A model generated the notes under the pieces. That model was not told the origin of the DNA. It ran no database searches and saw only the letters and a program-made list of their open reading frames with translations. Positions 49,383 to 58,398 of a stretch of DNA of 64,000 nucleotides are shown here, in pieces. The DNA is from Azonexus sp. (GTDB lineage Bacteria; Pseudomonadota; Gammaproteobacteria; Burkholderiales; Rhodocyclaceae). The position numbers were made by a program, and so were the translations under genes. The DNA lies in NCBI GenBank assembly GCA_017983615.1, contig JAGOBB010000010.1:1-64000 (forward strand). The letters run 5' to 3'. Each line of letters opens with the position of its first letter. The first letter of the stretch is position 1.

Positions 49383-49873
49383 TGCGGTTTGGCCTCGGCC
49401 ATTTCGATCTGCAGCAGTTCGTCGGCGTACCAGCGGCGGCGGACATGGGCGACGGCGTAGGTGATGGCGGCGGCGAGCAAAGCCAGGATGACGGCCGAGA
49501 ACGCCACCGTCAGGTTGTTGGCGACATCGGCCAGCTGGCCGTCGCCGAGCGCGCGCAGGGCCGGGCCCATGGGAATCATGGTGGCGACCAAACCGAGCAT
49601 CGGGGTGACTCGCGTCGCAATGCGGATGAATTCCAGCCGGTTCATCGCCTCGGCCTCGAGCTCGGCCAGGCTGAGATGCGGAAAGGACTGGCGCAGGGCT
49701 TGCAGCTCATAGGCCTTGCCGATGCCGGAGTGGCGTTGCACGGCCTGCCAGGCAAAGGCGCCAAGCGCGAAGAAGGCATGGAGGAAGAGCAGGGTGATGG
49801 CGGCCAGAACCGGGATCAGGAAAAGTTGGCCGAGGCTGTACATCAGCGAGTCGATGGGGATGTTGAGATTCAT
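49379..49873 (-). CDS. MotA/TolQ/ExbB-type proton channel subunit
   Basis: A 164-residue membrane protein with three predicted helices (LGQLFLIPVLAAITLLFLHAF, TPMLGLVATMIPMGPALRAL, FSAVILALLAAAITYAVAHV). The MLGLVATMIPMGPAL segment is the conserved ExbB/TolQ channel motif. Middle gene of a three-gene operon: its start overlaps the Sel1 gene and its end overlaps the DUF2149 gene, both as ATGA. No ExbD/TolR gene of the usual type is next to it. Confidence 0.9.
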   Translation of the reverse strand: MNLNIPIDSLMYSLGQLFLIPVLAAITLLFLHAFFALGAFAWQAVQRHSGIGKAYELQALRQSFPHLSLAELEAEAMNRLEFIRIATRVTPMLGLVATMIPMGPALRALGDGQLADVANNLTVAFSAVILALLAAAITYAVAHVRRRWYADELLQIEMAEAKPQ

Positions 49874-50802
49874 GATTGTTTTCCGTGACGTTCGAGGAAG
49901 GGGCGACGGGTGTTGGCGCGTTGGCGAACTATGCCGGCGGCGAAGGCAAGCAGGAGCATGAGGGCCATCCACAACGATTCGGGCGACGGGGTGTAGCCGC
50001 TGGTCGGGAGGGATGGGGTCAGCCGCTGGCCGATGACTTCCGCAGGCAGCTCGGCGTTGACCGGCGGCGGAGGCGCTGTCGCCTCGACAATCGGGCGGGG
50101 CGCCGGCGCGGGTTCCAAATTTGGCTCTTTTTTCGGGGCGACCGTAGCATTTGTCGATTCCGGCTGATGACCGGGAATGCTGGCGTTTTCGCCGGTCAGG
50201 CCGCGTACCAGCGCCCCCGGCGGCGGCTTGCCGGCGCCCAGCGTGCTCTGGTCGCGCTCGCCGGTGTGGTAGCCGGTGCGCAGGAATTCCCTGGCTTCCT
50301 CATTGCCGTCGGCGGCGGCCGATTCGAACCATTTTCGTGCGGCAGCCTCGTCGCGTGGCACGCCCTTGCCCTGATGCAGCATGGTGGCGTAATGCAGCTT
50401 GCCGAGCGGCGCATAGGCCGGGTCGCTGCTGGTCGCTGCCAGTTGCATCAAGCGGGCGGCCTCGGCCAGATCCGGCTTGACGCCGGTGCCATCCTCCAGC
50501 ATCAGCGCCTTCCAGATCATCGAGCCGACATAGCCGGCAGCGATGCATTTGTCGAAGACCTTGTTGGCTGTCTCGAAATCGCCGCATTTGACCAGCAGGT
50601 AGCCCTTGCTGCAGGTCACGATGTTGGCCGGCTGGTGGACGGCGTATTCCAGCGTCTGGTCGCCGACGACATTGGCCAGGTCGCTCGGGTCGCCGCCCTT
50701 GGCTGCGCCGCCGCAGAACATGTTGCTGTTGGCGGCGGCCGGGCCGGCGAGCAGGCCGAGCACCAGCAGGGTGCCGGCCAGCCGGACAGAGGGGGTTTGC
50801 AT
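49870..50802 (-). CDS. Exported Sel1-repeat protein with C-terminal anchor
   Basis: A 310-residue protein: signal peptide (LAGTLLVLGLLAGPAAA), Sel1-like/TPR repeats (about 60-185; GYVGSMIWKALMLEDGTGVKPDLAEAARLMQ-type units such as LGKLHYATMLHQGKGVPRD), a Pro-rich linker (about 190-270) and a C-terminal helix (LWMALMLLLAFAAGIV) with a basic end. An intact element copy is read in frame in the linker (STNATVAPKKE). First gene of the operon with the ExbB-like and DUF2149 genes, suggesting an envelope assembly energised by the channel. Confidence 0.85.
   Translation of the reverse strand: MQTPSVRLAGTLLVLGLLAGPAAANSNMFCGGAAKGGDPSDLANVVGDQTLEYAVHQPANIVTCSKGYLLVKCGDFETANKVFDKCIAAGYVGSMIWKALMLEDGTGVKPDLAEAARLMQLAATSSDPAYAPLGKLHYATMLHQGKGVPRDEAAARKWFESAAADGNEEAREFLRTGYHTGERDQSTLGAGKPPPGALVRGLTGENASIPGHQPESTNATVAPKKEPNLEPAPAPRPIVEATAPPPPVNAELPAEVIGQRLTPSLPTSGYTPSPESLWMALMLLLAFAAGIVRQRANTRRPFLERHGKQS
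50113..50151 (-). repeat. Dispersed 40-bp element, copy L, within a coding region
   Basis: Minus-strand core AATGCTACGGTC (50140-50151) followed by GC, four bases, A6 (50128-50133), then a shorter second A/T tract. It codes for NATVA in the Pro-rich linker of the Sel1 protein, in the same strand and frame as the gene. Confidence 0.88.
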
Positions 50803-50912
50803 CGCTGTTTCCTGTTATGGTCGTTGGGAACAGCTTAACGACGCCGCCAGAGCGTGGCACGAGCAATCCGCCCGAGGGCGACCGGGCAGATTGCCCGGTC
50901 AGTCAGCGCGGG

Positions 50913-51572
50913 TCAGGCAAATTTTCGGCGATGGGCCGCAACGGCCTTCTCTCTTGCCTCGGCGAGGCGTTGCCGGACGGATGCCGGAAGATCATCGCCG
51001 GGATCGGCGACCTGGGCCAGGGCATGGGCTTCGACCGCCTTCAGGCGGGCGAACAGGAGGCGCAGCCTGACTGTTTCGGAGAGGTCGTCGGTATCGGCAT
51101 CCTGATCCTCGCCTTCCGGTTCGCTGGCCAGCCGGGGGCGGCTGTAGAAGCGCTGGAGAACCAGCTCGTCGTAGCCTGACTCGTTGTTCTCGTCGTGCAG
51201 GAAGCGGCGTATCGCGGTGTTGTCCGACTCGGTCGAGGCAACGAACAAGGCCAACTGGTGACGCTCGGTACGGCTGAGCAGGATGGGAGGGAAAGCATTC
51301 GGCTTGGCCTGGGCCGGCTTCTTGAGCGCACGCAGCTTGGGCGACTTGCCGATGGGCTTGAGCACCTCGATGACCGAGGCCGGCATCGGCACCGGGGTGA
51401 TCACGACACCTGTTTCAGGCAGCGGCGAAGCCGTCGTTTCGAGGAAGGAGACCGGCTCGCTGGCGACCGGCGAACCCGTTGCAGCCGACAGGTCGCCAGA
51501 CACCGCCTCGGCAACCAGGGCCCAGGACGGCGATGAAAAGGCAACGATGGCTGCAACGATCAGACCGCGCAC
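50913..51572 (-). CDS. Exported hypothetical protein
   Basis: A 219-residue protein with a signal peptide (MRGLIVAAIVAFSSPSWALVAE), a Pro/Ser-rich region and a helical, highly charged C-terminal half (SETVRLRLLFARLKAVEAHAL; RQRLAEAREKAVAAHRRKF). I recognise no family. It is separated from the Sel1 gene by 110 bases and shares its strand. Confidence 0.7.
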   Translation of the reverse strand: MRGLIVAAIVAFSSPSWALVAEAVSGDLSAATGSPVASEPVSFLETTASPLPETGVVITPVPMPASVIEVLKPIGKSPKLRALKKPAQAKPNAFPPILLSRTERHQLALFVASTESDNTAIRRFLHDENNESGYDELVLQRFYSRPRLASEPEGEDQDADTDDLSETVRLRLLFARLKAVEAHALAQVADPGDDLPASVRQRLAEAREKAVAAHRRKFA

Positions 51573-51610
51573 TTCAGTGATTCCTTGTGTTTAATGACAT
51601 CATTATAACC

Positions 51611-54310
51611 CTAGCCGGTCAGCGGCTTGACCACGCGCTTGACGGCCGTGTCGTCCGGATGCGGGTGGATGGTGAAGCCGAGGCTGGTCATCAGGCGGAA
51701 CATCTTGGAGTTGGTCGACAGCACATCGCCGACCACGGCACGATAGCCCTTCATGCGGGCGCATTCGATCAGCGCCGTCATCAGCTTGCGGCCGACGCCG
51801 CACTTCTGCCAGTCGTCGCCGACGGCCAGTGCGAATTCGACCGATTCGCCGTCCGGATTGACGACGTAACGGGCAACGCCGATCTGCAGTTCCTTGCCCG
51901 GTTCGCTTTCGTTCGGGACCGTGGCGACCAGCGCCATCTCGCGGTCATAGTCGATCTGCGTGAAGCGCACCAGCATGGTCTGGGTCAGCTCGCGCAGCGT
52001 GTCCATGAAGCGGTAGTAGCGCGATTCGTCGGACATGTTCTTGACGAATTCCTGCTCCATGTCCGCATCTTCCGGGCGGATCGGGCGGATGGTGACGACC
52101 TTGCCGTCATTCATCGTCCAGTCCTGGATCAGGTGCACCGGGTAGGGGTAGATCGACATGTGGGCGTAGCGGTCGCCCGAAGAGCTGGCTGTATGGTCGA
52201 TGACGATGCGGGCATCGGCCGCGATGGCGCCGTTTTCGTCGACGATCAGCGGATTGAGGTCGAGCTCCTGGATCCATGGCAGTTCGCAGACCATCTCGGA
52301 AATGCACAACAGCACTTCGATGATGGCCTCGACGTCAGCCGGCGGCATGTTGTGGAACTGGCCGAGGATCTTGGCGGCGCGGGTCGAATTGATCAGGTCG
52401 CGGGCCAGGAACTTGTTCAGCGGCGGCAGGGCGACCGAACGGTCGCTGAAGATTTCGACGTCGAAGCCACCGGCGCCGAAGGAAATCACCGGCCCGAAGA
52501 TCGGGTCGCGGAAGACACCGATCATCAGCTCACGGCCGTTCGGGCGCGACAGGAAGGGCTCGATCGAGACACCGTTGATCTTGGCATCCGGCCGGCGCTT
52601 CTGCACCGTATCGATGATGTCGTGGTAGGCGTTGCGGACAGCCGGTGCATTCATGATGTTGAGGCGCACGCCGCCGGCGTCGGACTTGTGCGGCAGATCG
52701 GGCGAATCGACCTTCATGGCAATCGGGAAACCGATCTGCTCGGCCAGCAGCAGGGCCTCGGTGGCGGTACGGGCGACCATGGTCTGGGCAACCGGCACCT
52801 TGAAGGCGCGCAGGATGGCCTTGGATTCCATTTCGGAAAGCACCTTGCGGCGTTCGGCGAGCAGCGCCTCGATCAGCATCTTGGCGCCTTCGGCCTCCGG
52901 ACGGCCGTGCTGGCGCGTCGGTTCCGGCGTCTGCAGCAGCAGATGCTGGTTGCTGTAGTACTTGGAAATGTGGTGGAACAGCTCGATCGCCGTTTCCGGC
53001 ATGCGGAAGGCCGGAATGCCGGCATCTTCGAGCAGCTTGCGCGCCTCGCGCACCTGCTCTTCGCCCATCCAGCAGCAGATCAGCGAACGGTTAAGCTTGT
53101 CGGCGACCTCGATGATCGCCTGGGCGACGGCCAGCGGATCGGTCATTGCCTGCGGCGAGAGCATGACCAGTGTGCTGTCTACGTTTGCATCCTGGGTGAC
53201 CGCCATGATGGCGTCGCGGTAGCGTTCCGGGGTGGCGTCGCCGGCGATGTCGATCGGGTTGCTGTGTGACCAGTTGGCCGGCATCGACTTGTTGAGGATG
53301 GCCATCGTTTCGTTGGTCAGCTCGGCCAGCGGAATGCCCATGTCGCCCGCCCGGTCGGCGGCCATGGCGCCGGGGCCGCCACCGTTGGTGATGATGGCCA
53401 GGCGGCTGCCGCGTGGGCGGAACTTGGAGGCCAGCGCCTTGGCGGCATAGAACAGCTGGCCGACGTTCTGGACACGAACGACGCCGGCCCGACGCACGGC
53501 GGCGTCGAAGACGGTATCGGAGACGGCAGCCATGCCGGAATGGGTGGCGGTCGCCATGGCGCCGGCTTCGTGGCGGCCGGCCTTGAGCAGGATGATCGGC
53601 TTGATGCGGGCGGCCGAGCGCAGGGCGCTCATGAAGCGGCGGGCATTGCGGATGCCTTCGACGTACATCAGGATGTAGTGGGTGCGGCTGTCGTAGATCA
53701 GGTAGTCGAGGATTTCGCCGAAATCGACGTCGGCCGTCATGCCGAGCGAAATCACCGACGAGAAGCCGACCTGGTTGGCCTTGGCCCAGTCGAGCACGGC
53801 CGAACACATGGCGCCGGACTGCGAGACGAGGGCGAGGTTGCCCGGTGCGGCGCTGATCCGGGTGAAGGTGGCGTTGAGCCCGAGGTCGGGGCGGATGATG
53901 CCCATGCAGTTGGGGCCGAGGATGCGGACGTTGTACGAACGGGCAATCTCGAGCACCTTACGCTCCAGCGCGGCGCCGATGTGGCCGGCCTCGGAGAAGC
54001 CGGAGGCGATGACGATGACGTTGCGCACGCCGCTGCGGCCGCATTGTTCGATCAGCTGCGGAACCGTCTGCGGGCCGGTGGCGATGACGGCCATTTCGAC
54101 GCGGGCGCCGATTTCCTCGATCGACTTGTAGGCCGGCTGGCCCTGGATCGTGTCGTGCTTGTGGTTGATGGCGTACAGCCGACCCTTGTAGCCCGAGCTG
54201 AGGATGTTCTTGAAGATGACGTTGCCGACCGAATTTTCACGGTCGGAGGCTCCTATCACCGCGACCGATTTCGGTTCGAAAAGCGTGGTCAGATAGTGCT
54301 GTTCCAACAT
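51611..54310 (-). CDS. Protein lysine acetyltransferase, NDP-forming acyl-CoA synthetase-like plus GNAT (PatZ type)
   Basis: An 899-residue protein with the domain plan of PatZ/YfiQ: a CoA-binding Rossmann domain (KSVAVIGASDRENSVGNVIF), a succinyl-CoA-ligase-like flavodoxin region (GNLALVSQSGAMCSAVLDW), an ATP-grasp domain (EMESKAILRAFKVPVAQTM, SPDLPHKSDAGGVRLN) and a C-terminal GNAT domain (from about 735; VKNMSDESRYYRF, CGVGRKLMTALIECARMKGY). Such proteins acetylate lysines, including acetyl-CoA synthetase, and adjust metabolism. The product is a full-length single chain. Confidence 0.93.
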   Translation of the reverse strand: MLEQHYLTTLFEPKSVAVIGASDRENSVGNVIFKNILSSGYKGRLYAINHKHDTIQGQPAYKSIEEIGARVEMAVIATGPQTVPQLIEQCGRSGVRNVIVIASGFSEAGHIGAALERKVLEIARSYNVRILGPNCMGIIRPDLGLNATFTRISAAPGNLALVSQSGAMCSAVLDWAKANQVGFSSVISLGMTADVDFGEILDYLIYDSRTHYILMYVEGIRNARRFMSALRSAARIKPIILLKAGRHEAGAMATATHSGMAAVSDTVFDAAVRRAGVVRVQNVGQLFYAAKALASKFRPRGSRLAIITNGGGPGAMAADRAGDMGIPLAELTNETMAILNKSMPANWSHSNPIDIAGDATPERYRDAIMAVTQDANVDSTLVMLSPQAMTDPLAVAQAIIEVADKLNRSLICCWMGEEQVREARKLLEDAGIPAFRMPETAIELFHHISKYYSNQHLLLQTPEPTRQHGRPEAEGAKMLIEALLAERRKVLSEMESKAILRAFKVPVAQTMVARTATEALLLAEQIGFPIAMKVDSPDLPHKSDAGGVRLNIMNAPAVRNAYHDIIDTVQKRRPDAKINGVSIEPFLSRPNGRELMIGVFRDPIFGPVISFGAGGFDVEIFSDRSVALPPLNKFLARDLINSTRAAKILGQFHNMPPADVEAIIEVLLCISEMVCELPWIQELDLNPLIVDENGAIAADARIVIDHTASSSGDRYAHMSIYPYPVHLIQDWTMNDGKVVTIRPIRPEDADMEQEFVKNMSDESRYYRFMDTLRELTQTMLVRFTQIDYDREMALVATVPNESEPGKELQIGVARYVVNPDGESVEFALAVGDDWQKCGVGRKLMTALIECARMKGYRAVVGDVLSTNSKMFRLMTSLGFTIHPHPDDTAVKRVVKPLTG

Positions 54311-54395
54311 GGCTTGCCCCTTCGAGAGGATGTTATTGTGCAGTGCGCCATTTTCTCACATTAGCGCTTGCTTGTCGTTGACGCCGTAGGGTTAT

Positions 54396-54803
54396 TCACT
54401 CTTCTGAAAGCGCCGATTCGACCTGGATTGATTGCGAAAGTGCCCGGTGCACCGGGCACTTGTTGGCAATTTCCAGCATGCGCTGGCGCTGTTCGGCACT
54501 CAGGTCGCCTTCGAGCGTGATGTTGCGCTGGATGCGATTGCGCGGGACGCCGTCGATTTGTACCGTGTCGTGGCTCAGGGCAACTGATATCCGGGTGACC
54601 GCCAGCCCCTTGCGTTCGGCGTACATGCGTAGCGTCATCGAGGTGCAGGCGCCCAGCCCGGTCATTACGAAGTCGAACGGTGCCGGCCCGGCATCGGCGC
54701 CACCGACGCTGACCGGTTCGTCGGCAATCAATTGATGCTGGCCGATGGTGACCGCCTGCTGGTATCTTCCCATTCCGTTTTCCGCAACCACGATTCCCGA
54801 CAT
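54396..54803 (-). CDS. OsmC family peroxide-reducing protein
   Basis: A 135-residue OsmC/Ohr-fold protein. The GPAPFDFVMTGLGACTSMTLRMYAE segment holds the first peroxidatic cysteine, and LEIANKCPVHRALSQSI holds the second. Such proteins reduce organic hydroperoxides. The ATG at 54803 follows a strong aaggagg site. Its start codon overlaps the start codon of the divergent methyltransferase gene by two bases. Confidence 0.93.
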   Translation of the reverse strand: MSGIVVAENGMGRYQQAVTIGQHQLIADEPVSVGGADAGPAPFDFVMTGLGACTSMTLRMYAERKGLAVTRISVALSHDTVQIDGVPRNRIQRNITLEGDLSAEQRQRMLEIANKCPVHRALSQSIQVESALSEE

Positions 54804-55341
54804 GCCAGCCTCCTTGCGCGATATTCCTGCCATTTTACCGCCGTCGCTCTGGGTGGTCAGGCATGCCGGACGAATTCCGGCAGCGGGCGAAGTCCTCGAT
54901 CTAGCCTGTGGCAGCGGGCGTCATGCACGCTATCTGGCTGGGCTGGGGCGTGCGGTCGTTGCGGTGGACCGGGATGGCGAAGCGATTGCCGGATTGCAGC
55001 GCGTGGCCGGCATCCGGGCCATCCGGCACGATCTGGAAGGCGACGACTGGCCGCTGGCCGGCCAGCGTTTCGCCGGTATCGTCGTCACCAACTACCTGTG
55101 GCGGCCGCGGCTGGCGGATGTGCTGGCCCTGCTGGCGCCCGGCGGGGTGCTGATCTACGAGACCTTCATGCTCGGCAACGAAGCCTATGGCAAGCCGTCG
55201 AATCCGGATTTCCTGCTTCGCCCGGGGGAATTGCGGGAGACCGTTCAGGCCGCCGGCCTGCGTGAAATCGACTTCGTGGAAGGCTACGTGGATAGCCCGA
55301 AGCCGGCCATGCGTCAGGCGATCTGCGCCATCCGCGATTGA
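54802..55341 (+). CDS. Class I SAM-dependent methyltransferase
   Basis: A 179-residue small methyltransferase: SAM motif I EVLDLACGSGRHARYLAGLG, motif II VAVDRDGEAI, and IVVTNYLWRPRLADVLALL, then GGVLIYETFMLG. Substrate unknown. I place the start at 54802, where MPASLRDIPAILPPSLW precedes the fold; a longer frame upstream would lie inside the OsmC gene. No clear ribosome site is present, so the start is uncertain. The 3' end overlaps the convergent mnmH gene by 28 bases. Confidence 0.87.
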   Translation: MPASLRDIPAILPPSLWVVRHAGRIPAAGEVLDLACGSGRHARYLAGLGRAVVAVDRDGEAIAGLQRVAGIRAIRHDLEGDDWPLAGQRFAGIVVTNYLWRPRLADVLALLAPGGVLIYETFMLGNEAYGKPSNPDFLLRPGELRETVQAAGLREIDFVEGYVDSPKPAMRQAICAIRD

Positions 55342-56375
55342 ACGATATCGGCGGCCAGCCGGGCAACGCCGGCCGGAGACAGGTCGTCGGTCACAAAGGC
55401 GGCCCGATCCTGCAGGCCGGTGAAGTTGTAATCCTGAGAGCGCCGGTAGAGCGGGTCGTAATGTAGTTCGAGCAGTTCGCGGACCAGCGTCGGCCAGTCC
55501 TCATCCTGGATAAACTGCTGCCAGCGGGCAAGCGTTTCGCGGCTTTGCAGTGAGCGCAGCACTTCAAGGCGTTCGCCGAGAAACTCGGGCTGGCTGAGGA
55601 AATAGTCGTAATCCTTGAGCAGGAAGGCGACGCGGGCGGCCAGCGTGGCTTCGACGGTGACGCATTCGCCCTGGCGAATGCGTTCGATCAGCGCTTCCGG
55701 CACGTGCAGGTTGCCGATCTTGCGGCTTTCCGCCTCGACATAGACCGGGCGGGCCGGGTCAAGGGCGCCCAGGGTCTGGAGCAGGGCGGTTTCGAAGCCC
55801 TTTTGGGTCGGCTGCGGCTGGCCGGGCAGGACGCCGAGGACCGAGCCCTTGTGGCAGGCCAGCGTTTCGAGGTCCAGCACCTGCTCGCCCACGGTGCCGA
55901 TGGCTTGCAGGATGCGCGTCTTGGCGTTGCCGGTGGCGCCGCAGAGGACGGTGAAGCGAAACTGCGCCGGCAATTCGTTCAGGCGGGCGATGACATGGCC
56001 GCGCCAGGCCTTGTAGCCGCCGTCGAGTTGCCCGGCATGCCAGCCGATGGCCTTGAACACGGTGGTCATCGAGCCGCTGCGGTCGCCGCCGCGCCAGCAA
56101 TAGATCAGCGGTTTCCAGCTTTTCGGGCGGTCGAGAAAGCTGGCTTTCAGGTGTTTGGCGATGTTTTCGGAAACCAGCGCGGCGCCGATCTTCTTGGCCT
56201 CGAACGGCGAGACCTGCTTGTAGAGTGTGCCGACCTGGATGCGCTGCTCGTTGTCGAGCACCGGGCAATTGATGGCGCCCGGGATGTGGTCTTCGGCGAA
56301 TTCGGCGGGGGAGCGGACGTCGATGATCGTGTCGTAGGCCGCGAGATCGGCCACGGTGGGGCGGGTATGCTTCAT
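55314..56375 (-). CDS. mnmH: tRNA 2-selenouridine synthase (MnmH/SelU)
   Basis: A 353-residue enzyme that converts 2-thiouridine to 2-selenouridine at the tRNA wobble position, using selenophosphate. An N-terminal rhodanese domain has the catalytic Cys in LIYCWRGGDRSGSM; a P-loop-like domain follows with LCGATGNAKTRIL, where the residue before the Lys is Ala rather than the usual Gly. The rest of the family pattern (YVEAESRKIGNLHVPEALIE) is intact. No selD is in the window. It overlaps the convergent methyltransferase gene. Confidence 0.92.
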   Translation of the reverse strand: MKHTRPTVADLAAYDTIIDVRSPAEFAEDHIPGAINCPVLDNEQRIQVGTLYKQVSPFEAKKIGAALVSENIAKHLKASFLDRPKSWKPLIYCWRGGDRSGSMTTVFKAIGWHAGQLDGGYKAWRGHVIARLNELPAQFRFTVLCGATGNAKTRILQAIGTVGEQVLDLETLACHKGSVLGVLPGQPQPTQKGFETALLQTLGALDPARPVYVEAESRKIGNLHVPEALIERIRQGECVTVEATLAARVAFLLKDYDYFLSQPEFLGERLEVLRSLQSRETLARWQQFIQDEDWPTLVRELLELHYDPLYRRSQDYNFTGLQDRAAFVTDDLSPAGVARLAADIVQSRMAQIA

Positions 56376-56379
56376 CCAG

Positions 56380-56982
56380 CTATTTTAGCAGCGGGGCGAG
56401 GGCCGGCCAGACGTGATCGAGGATCAGCGGCTGCGCCTCGGCCAGCGGGTGCAGGTTGTCGGCCTGGAAAAGCTGCGGCCGAGCGGCGACTGGTTCAAGC
56501 AGGAAATCGATCAGCGGCGCCTTCCGGGCCTTGGCGATGTCGACAAAGCTGTCGTGGAAACCGTCGGCATAGGGGCCGTAGTTGGGCGGCAGGCGCATGC
56601 CGGCGAGCAGCACCTTGGCGCCGATGGCACGCGAGGCTTCGATCATGGCGTTGAGGTTATCGCGCATCTGGGCCAGCGGCAGGCCGCGCAGGCCGTCATT
56701 GGCGCCCAGCGCGATGACCACGACGGCCGGCTGGTAGGCCTTGAGCGCCGGGCCGAGGCGGGCGCGGCCACCGGCCGTGGTTTCGCCGGAGATCGACAGG
56801 TTGGCGACGCTATAATCGAGACGTTTTTCCACCAGCCGGGCGCCAAGCAGCGATGGCCAGGCCTGCTCCGGACGGATGCCGTAGCCGGCCGACAGTGAGT
56901 CGCCCATGACCAGAATGGTCTTGGCCGCAATGGCCGGCGTGGCGGAAAAGAGCAGGGCAAACAGGAAGAGAGCGAGCCGCAT
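56380..56982 (-). CDS. tesA: Periplasmic SGNH/GDSL esterase (TesA-like)
   Basis: A 200-residue lipase/thioesterase-like protein: signal peptide (LALFLFALLFSATPAIAA), block I with catalytic Ser in VMGDSLSAGYGI, block II with NLSISGETTAGG, block III with VIALGANDGLRG, and block V with the Asp-His pair in DNLHPLAEAQ. This matches TesA (acyl-CoA thioesterase I/lysophospholipase L1). It is divergent from an ABC ATPase gene, with start codons overlapping by two bases, the same gene order as tesA/ybbA in E. coli. Confidence 0.92.
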   Translation of the reverse strand: MRLALFLFALLFSATPAIAAKTILVMGDSLSAGYGIRPEQAWPSLLGARLVEKRLDYSVANLSISGETTAGGRARLGPALKAYQPAVVVIALGANDGLRGLPLAQMRDNLNAMIEASRAIGAKVLLAGMRLPPNYGPYADGFHDSFVDIAKARKAPLIDFLLEPVAARPQLFQADNLHPLAEAQPLILDHVWPALAPLLK

Positions 56983-57655
56983 GGCAGAAAAACCGGTGGT
57001 GGAAGTGTCGGGATTGGGCAAGACCGTCGATAACGGCGGCGAGCCGTTGACGATTCTGCAGGATATTTCCTTTTCGGTCATGCCGGGTGAAACGGTGGCC
57101 ATTGTTGGCGCCTCCGGTTCCGGCAAATCGACGCTGCTCGGCCTGCTGGCCGGGCTCGATGAACCGACCGCCGGCGAAGTCCGCCTCGACGACGTGTCGC
57201 TGAATGGCCTCGACGAAGACCAGCGCGCCCGGCTGCGCGGCTGCCTGCTCGGCTTCGTCTTCCAGTCCTTCCAGCTGCTGCCCTCGCTGACAGCGCTGGA
57301 AAACGTCATGCTGCCGCTGGAATTGGCCGGCGTATCCGGGGCGGCCGCAGCCTCGCGGGAATGGCTGGAGCGCGTCGGCCTCGGCCATCGCCTCAAGCAC
57401 TACCCCAAGCACCTCTCCGGCGGCGAGCAGCAGCGCGTCGCCCTGGCCCGCGCCTTCGCGCCCAATCCGCAACTGGTGCTGGCCGACGAACCGACTGGCA
57501 ACCTCGACGCCGCCACCGGCCAGCAGATCATCGACCTGATGTTCGACCTCAATGCCAAGCAGAGCACGACGCTGCTGCTCGTCACCCACGACGAAGCCAT
57601 CGCCGCCCGCTGCGGGCGCATCTTGCGCATTCAGTCCGGGAGACTGGCCGGCTAG
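56981..57655 (+). CDS. ABC transporter ATP-binding protein (YbbA/LolD-like)
   Basis: A 224-residue ABC ATPase of the lipoprotein/macrolide exporter class (LolD/YbbA/MacB-like). Walker A GASGSGKSTLLG, signature LSGGEQQRVALARAF, Walker B LVLADEPTGNLD and the H-loop VTHDE are intact. Place and divergence from the TesA-like gene recall E. coli ybbA, but the matching large permease gene (ybbP) does not follow: next come element copy M and a cysteine-cluster protein. The permease must be encoded elsewhere, or the gene acts with another system. Confidence 0.92.
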   Translation: MAEKPVVEVSGLGKTVDNGGEPLTILQDISFSVMPGETVAIVGASGSGKSTLLGLLAGLDEPTAGEVRLDDVSLNGLDEDQRARLRGCLLGFVFQSFQLLPSLTALENVMLPLELAGVSGAAAASREWLERVGLGHRLKHYPKHLSGGEQQRVALARAFAPNPQLVLADEPTGNLDAATGQQIIDLMFDLNAKQSTTLLLVTHDEAIAARCGRILRIQSGRLAG

Positions 57656-57657
57656 GG

Positions 57658-57698
57658 GATTTTGATTTTGGCCTTTTTTTCGGCCCGACCGTAGCATT
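57658..57698 (-). repeat. Dispersed 40-bp element, copy M
   Basis: Minus-strand core AATGCTACGGTC (57687-57698), GG, four bases, A7 (57674-57680), then a second A/T tract. It begins two bases after the ABC gene stop, with the A/T end facing it, so the orientation is opposite to copies A, D and K. Confidence 0.9.
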
Positions 57699-57843
57699 CG
57701 CGGCAGACCCCGCGTCACCGGCTTAAAATGCCCGGATTCGTTCGCGCCCGCCCCCGCGGCCGGCGCTCCTCTTCCAAAAAGCAATTTCAAATGCCTGTGA
57801 CCCCTCCGCCGCAATCCTCTTCGCTTCTCCAGCAGGTTCCCCG

Positions 57844-58398
57844 ATGAGCGCCCGCCAGCGTTTGGCCAAGGAGCTTGCCGCCGCACTCGCCGACTATCAG
57901 GCCGCCGAAGTCATCCCGCACTGCGCCGTCTGCACAAGGCCGTGCTGCAAGCTCGACACGCTCGTCCTCGAACTCGAATGGAAGCAGGTCAAGATCCTCT
58001 GGAAACTCGACGAGTCGCGCCCCGCCTTCGACCGCCGGCTCGCCTCAGGCAAAGGCCCGGAAGAAATCAGGGAAGGCGACGGTCTCTATTACATCCACAG
58101 CAAACCCTGCCCCGCCTACGACGAAACAGGCCACGCCTGCCGCATCTACGGCCAGGAAATCAAACCGGCGGGCTGCTCGGACTTTCCGGTGTACGAGGAT
58201 CAAGGCAGCGTCATCGCCGACCTGCGCTGCGAAGCGGTCGATATCAAAGCACTGACAGCCTGGATCGCCCGCACCCTCGGCCCGGAATACCGCATCGTCC
58301 AGACCGCCGACGAGGAGTTTCCTTTCCTGGTCACGCTGTCGGTGAGGAGGGCGGGGGGCGCTGGCGGGGCCGGCAAGCGGCCGCGATCTGCGAGGTAG
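57844..58398 (+). CDS. YkgJ-family cysteine-cluster protein
   Basis: A 184-residue protein with eight or so cysteines in the YkgJ/YcgN pattern: HCAVCTRPCCKLDT near the N-terminus, KPCPAYDETGHACRIYG in the middle and KPAGCSDFPVYEDQ. Such proteins are predicted to bind zinc or an iron-sulfur cluster; their role is unknown. The C-terminus ends in a low-complexity Gly/Arg stretch. It sits upstream of a palindrome and a terminator-like hairpin. Confidence 0.85.
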   Translation: MSARQRLAKELAAALADYQAAEVIPHCAVCTRPCCKLDTLVLELEWKQVKILWKLDESRPAFDRRLASGKGPEEIREGDGLYYIHSKPCPAYDETGHACRIYGQEIKPAGCSDFPVYEDQGSVIADLRCEAVDIKALTAWIARTLGPEYRIVQTADEEFPFLVTLSVRRAGGAGGAGKRPRSAR

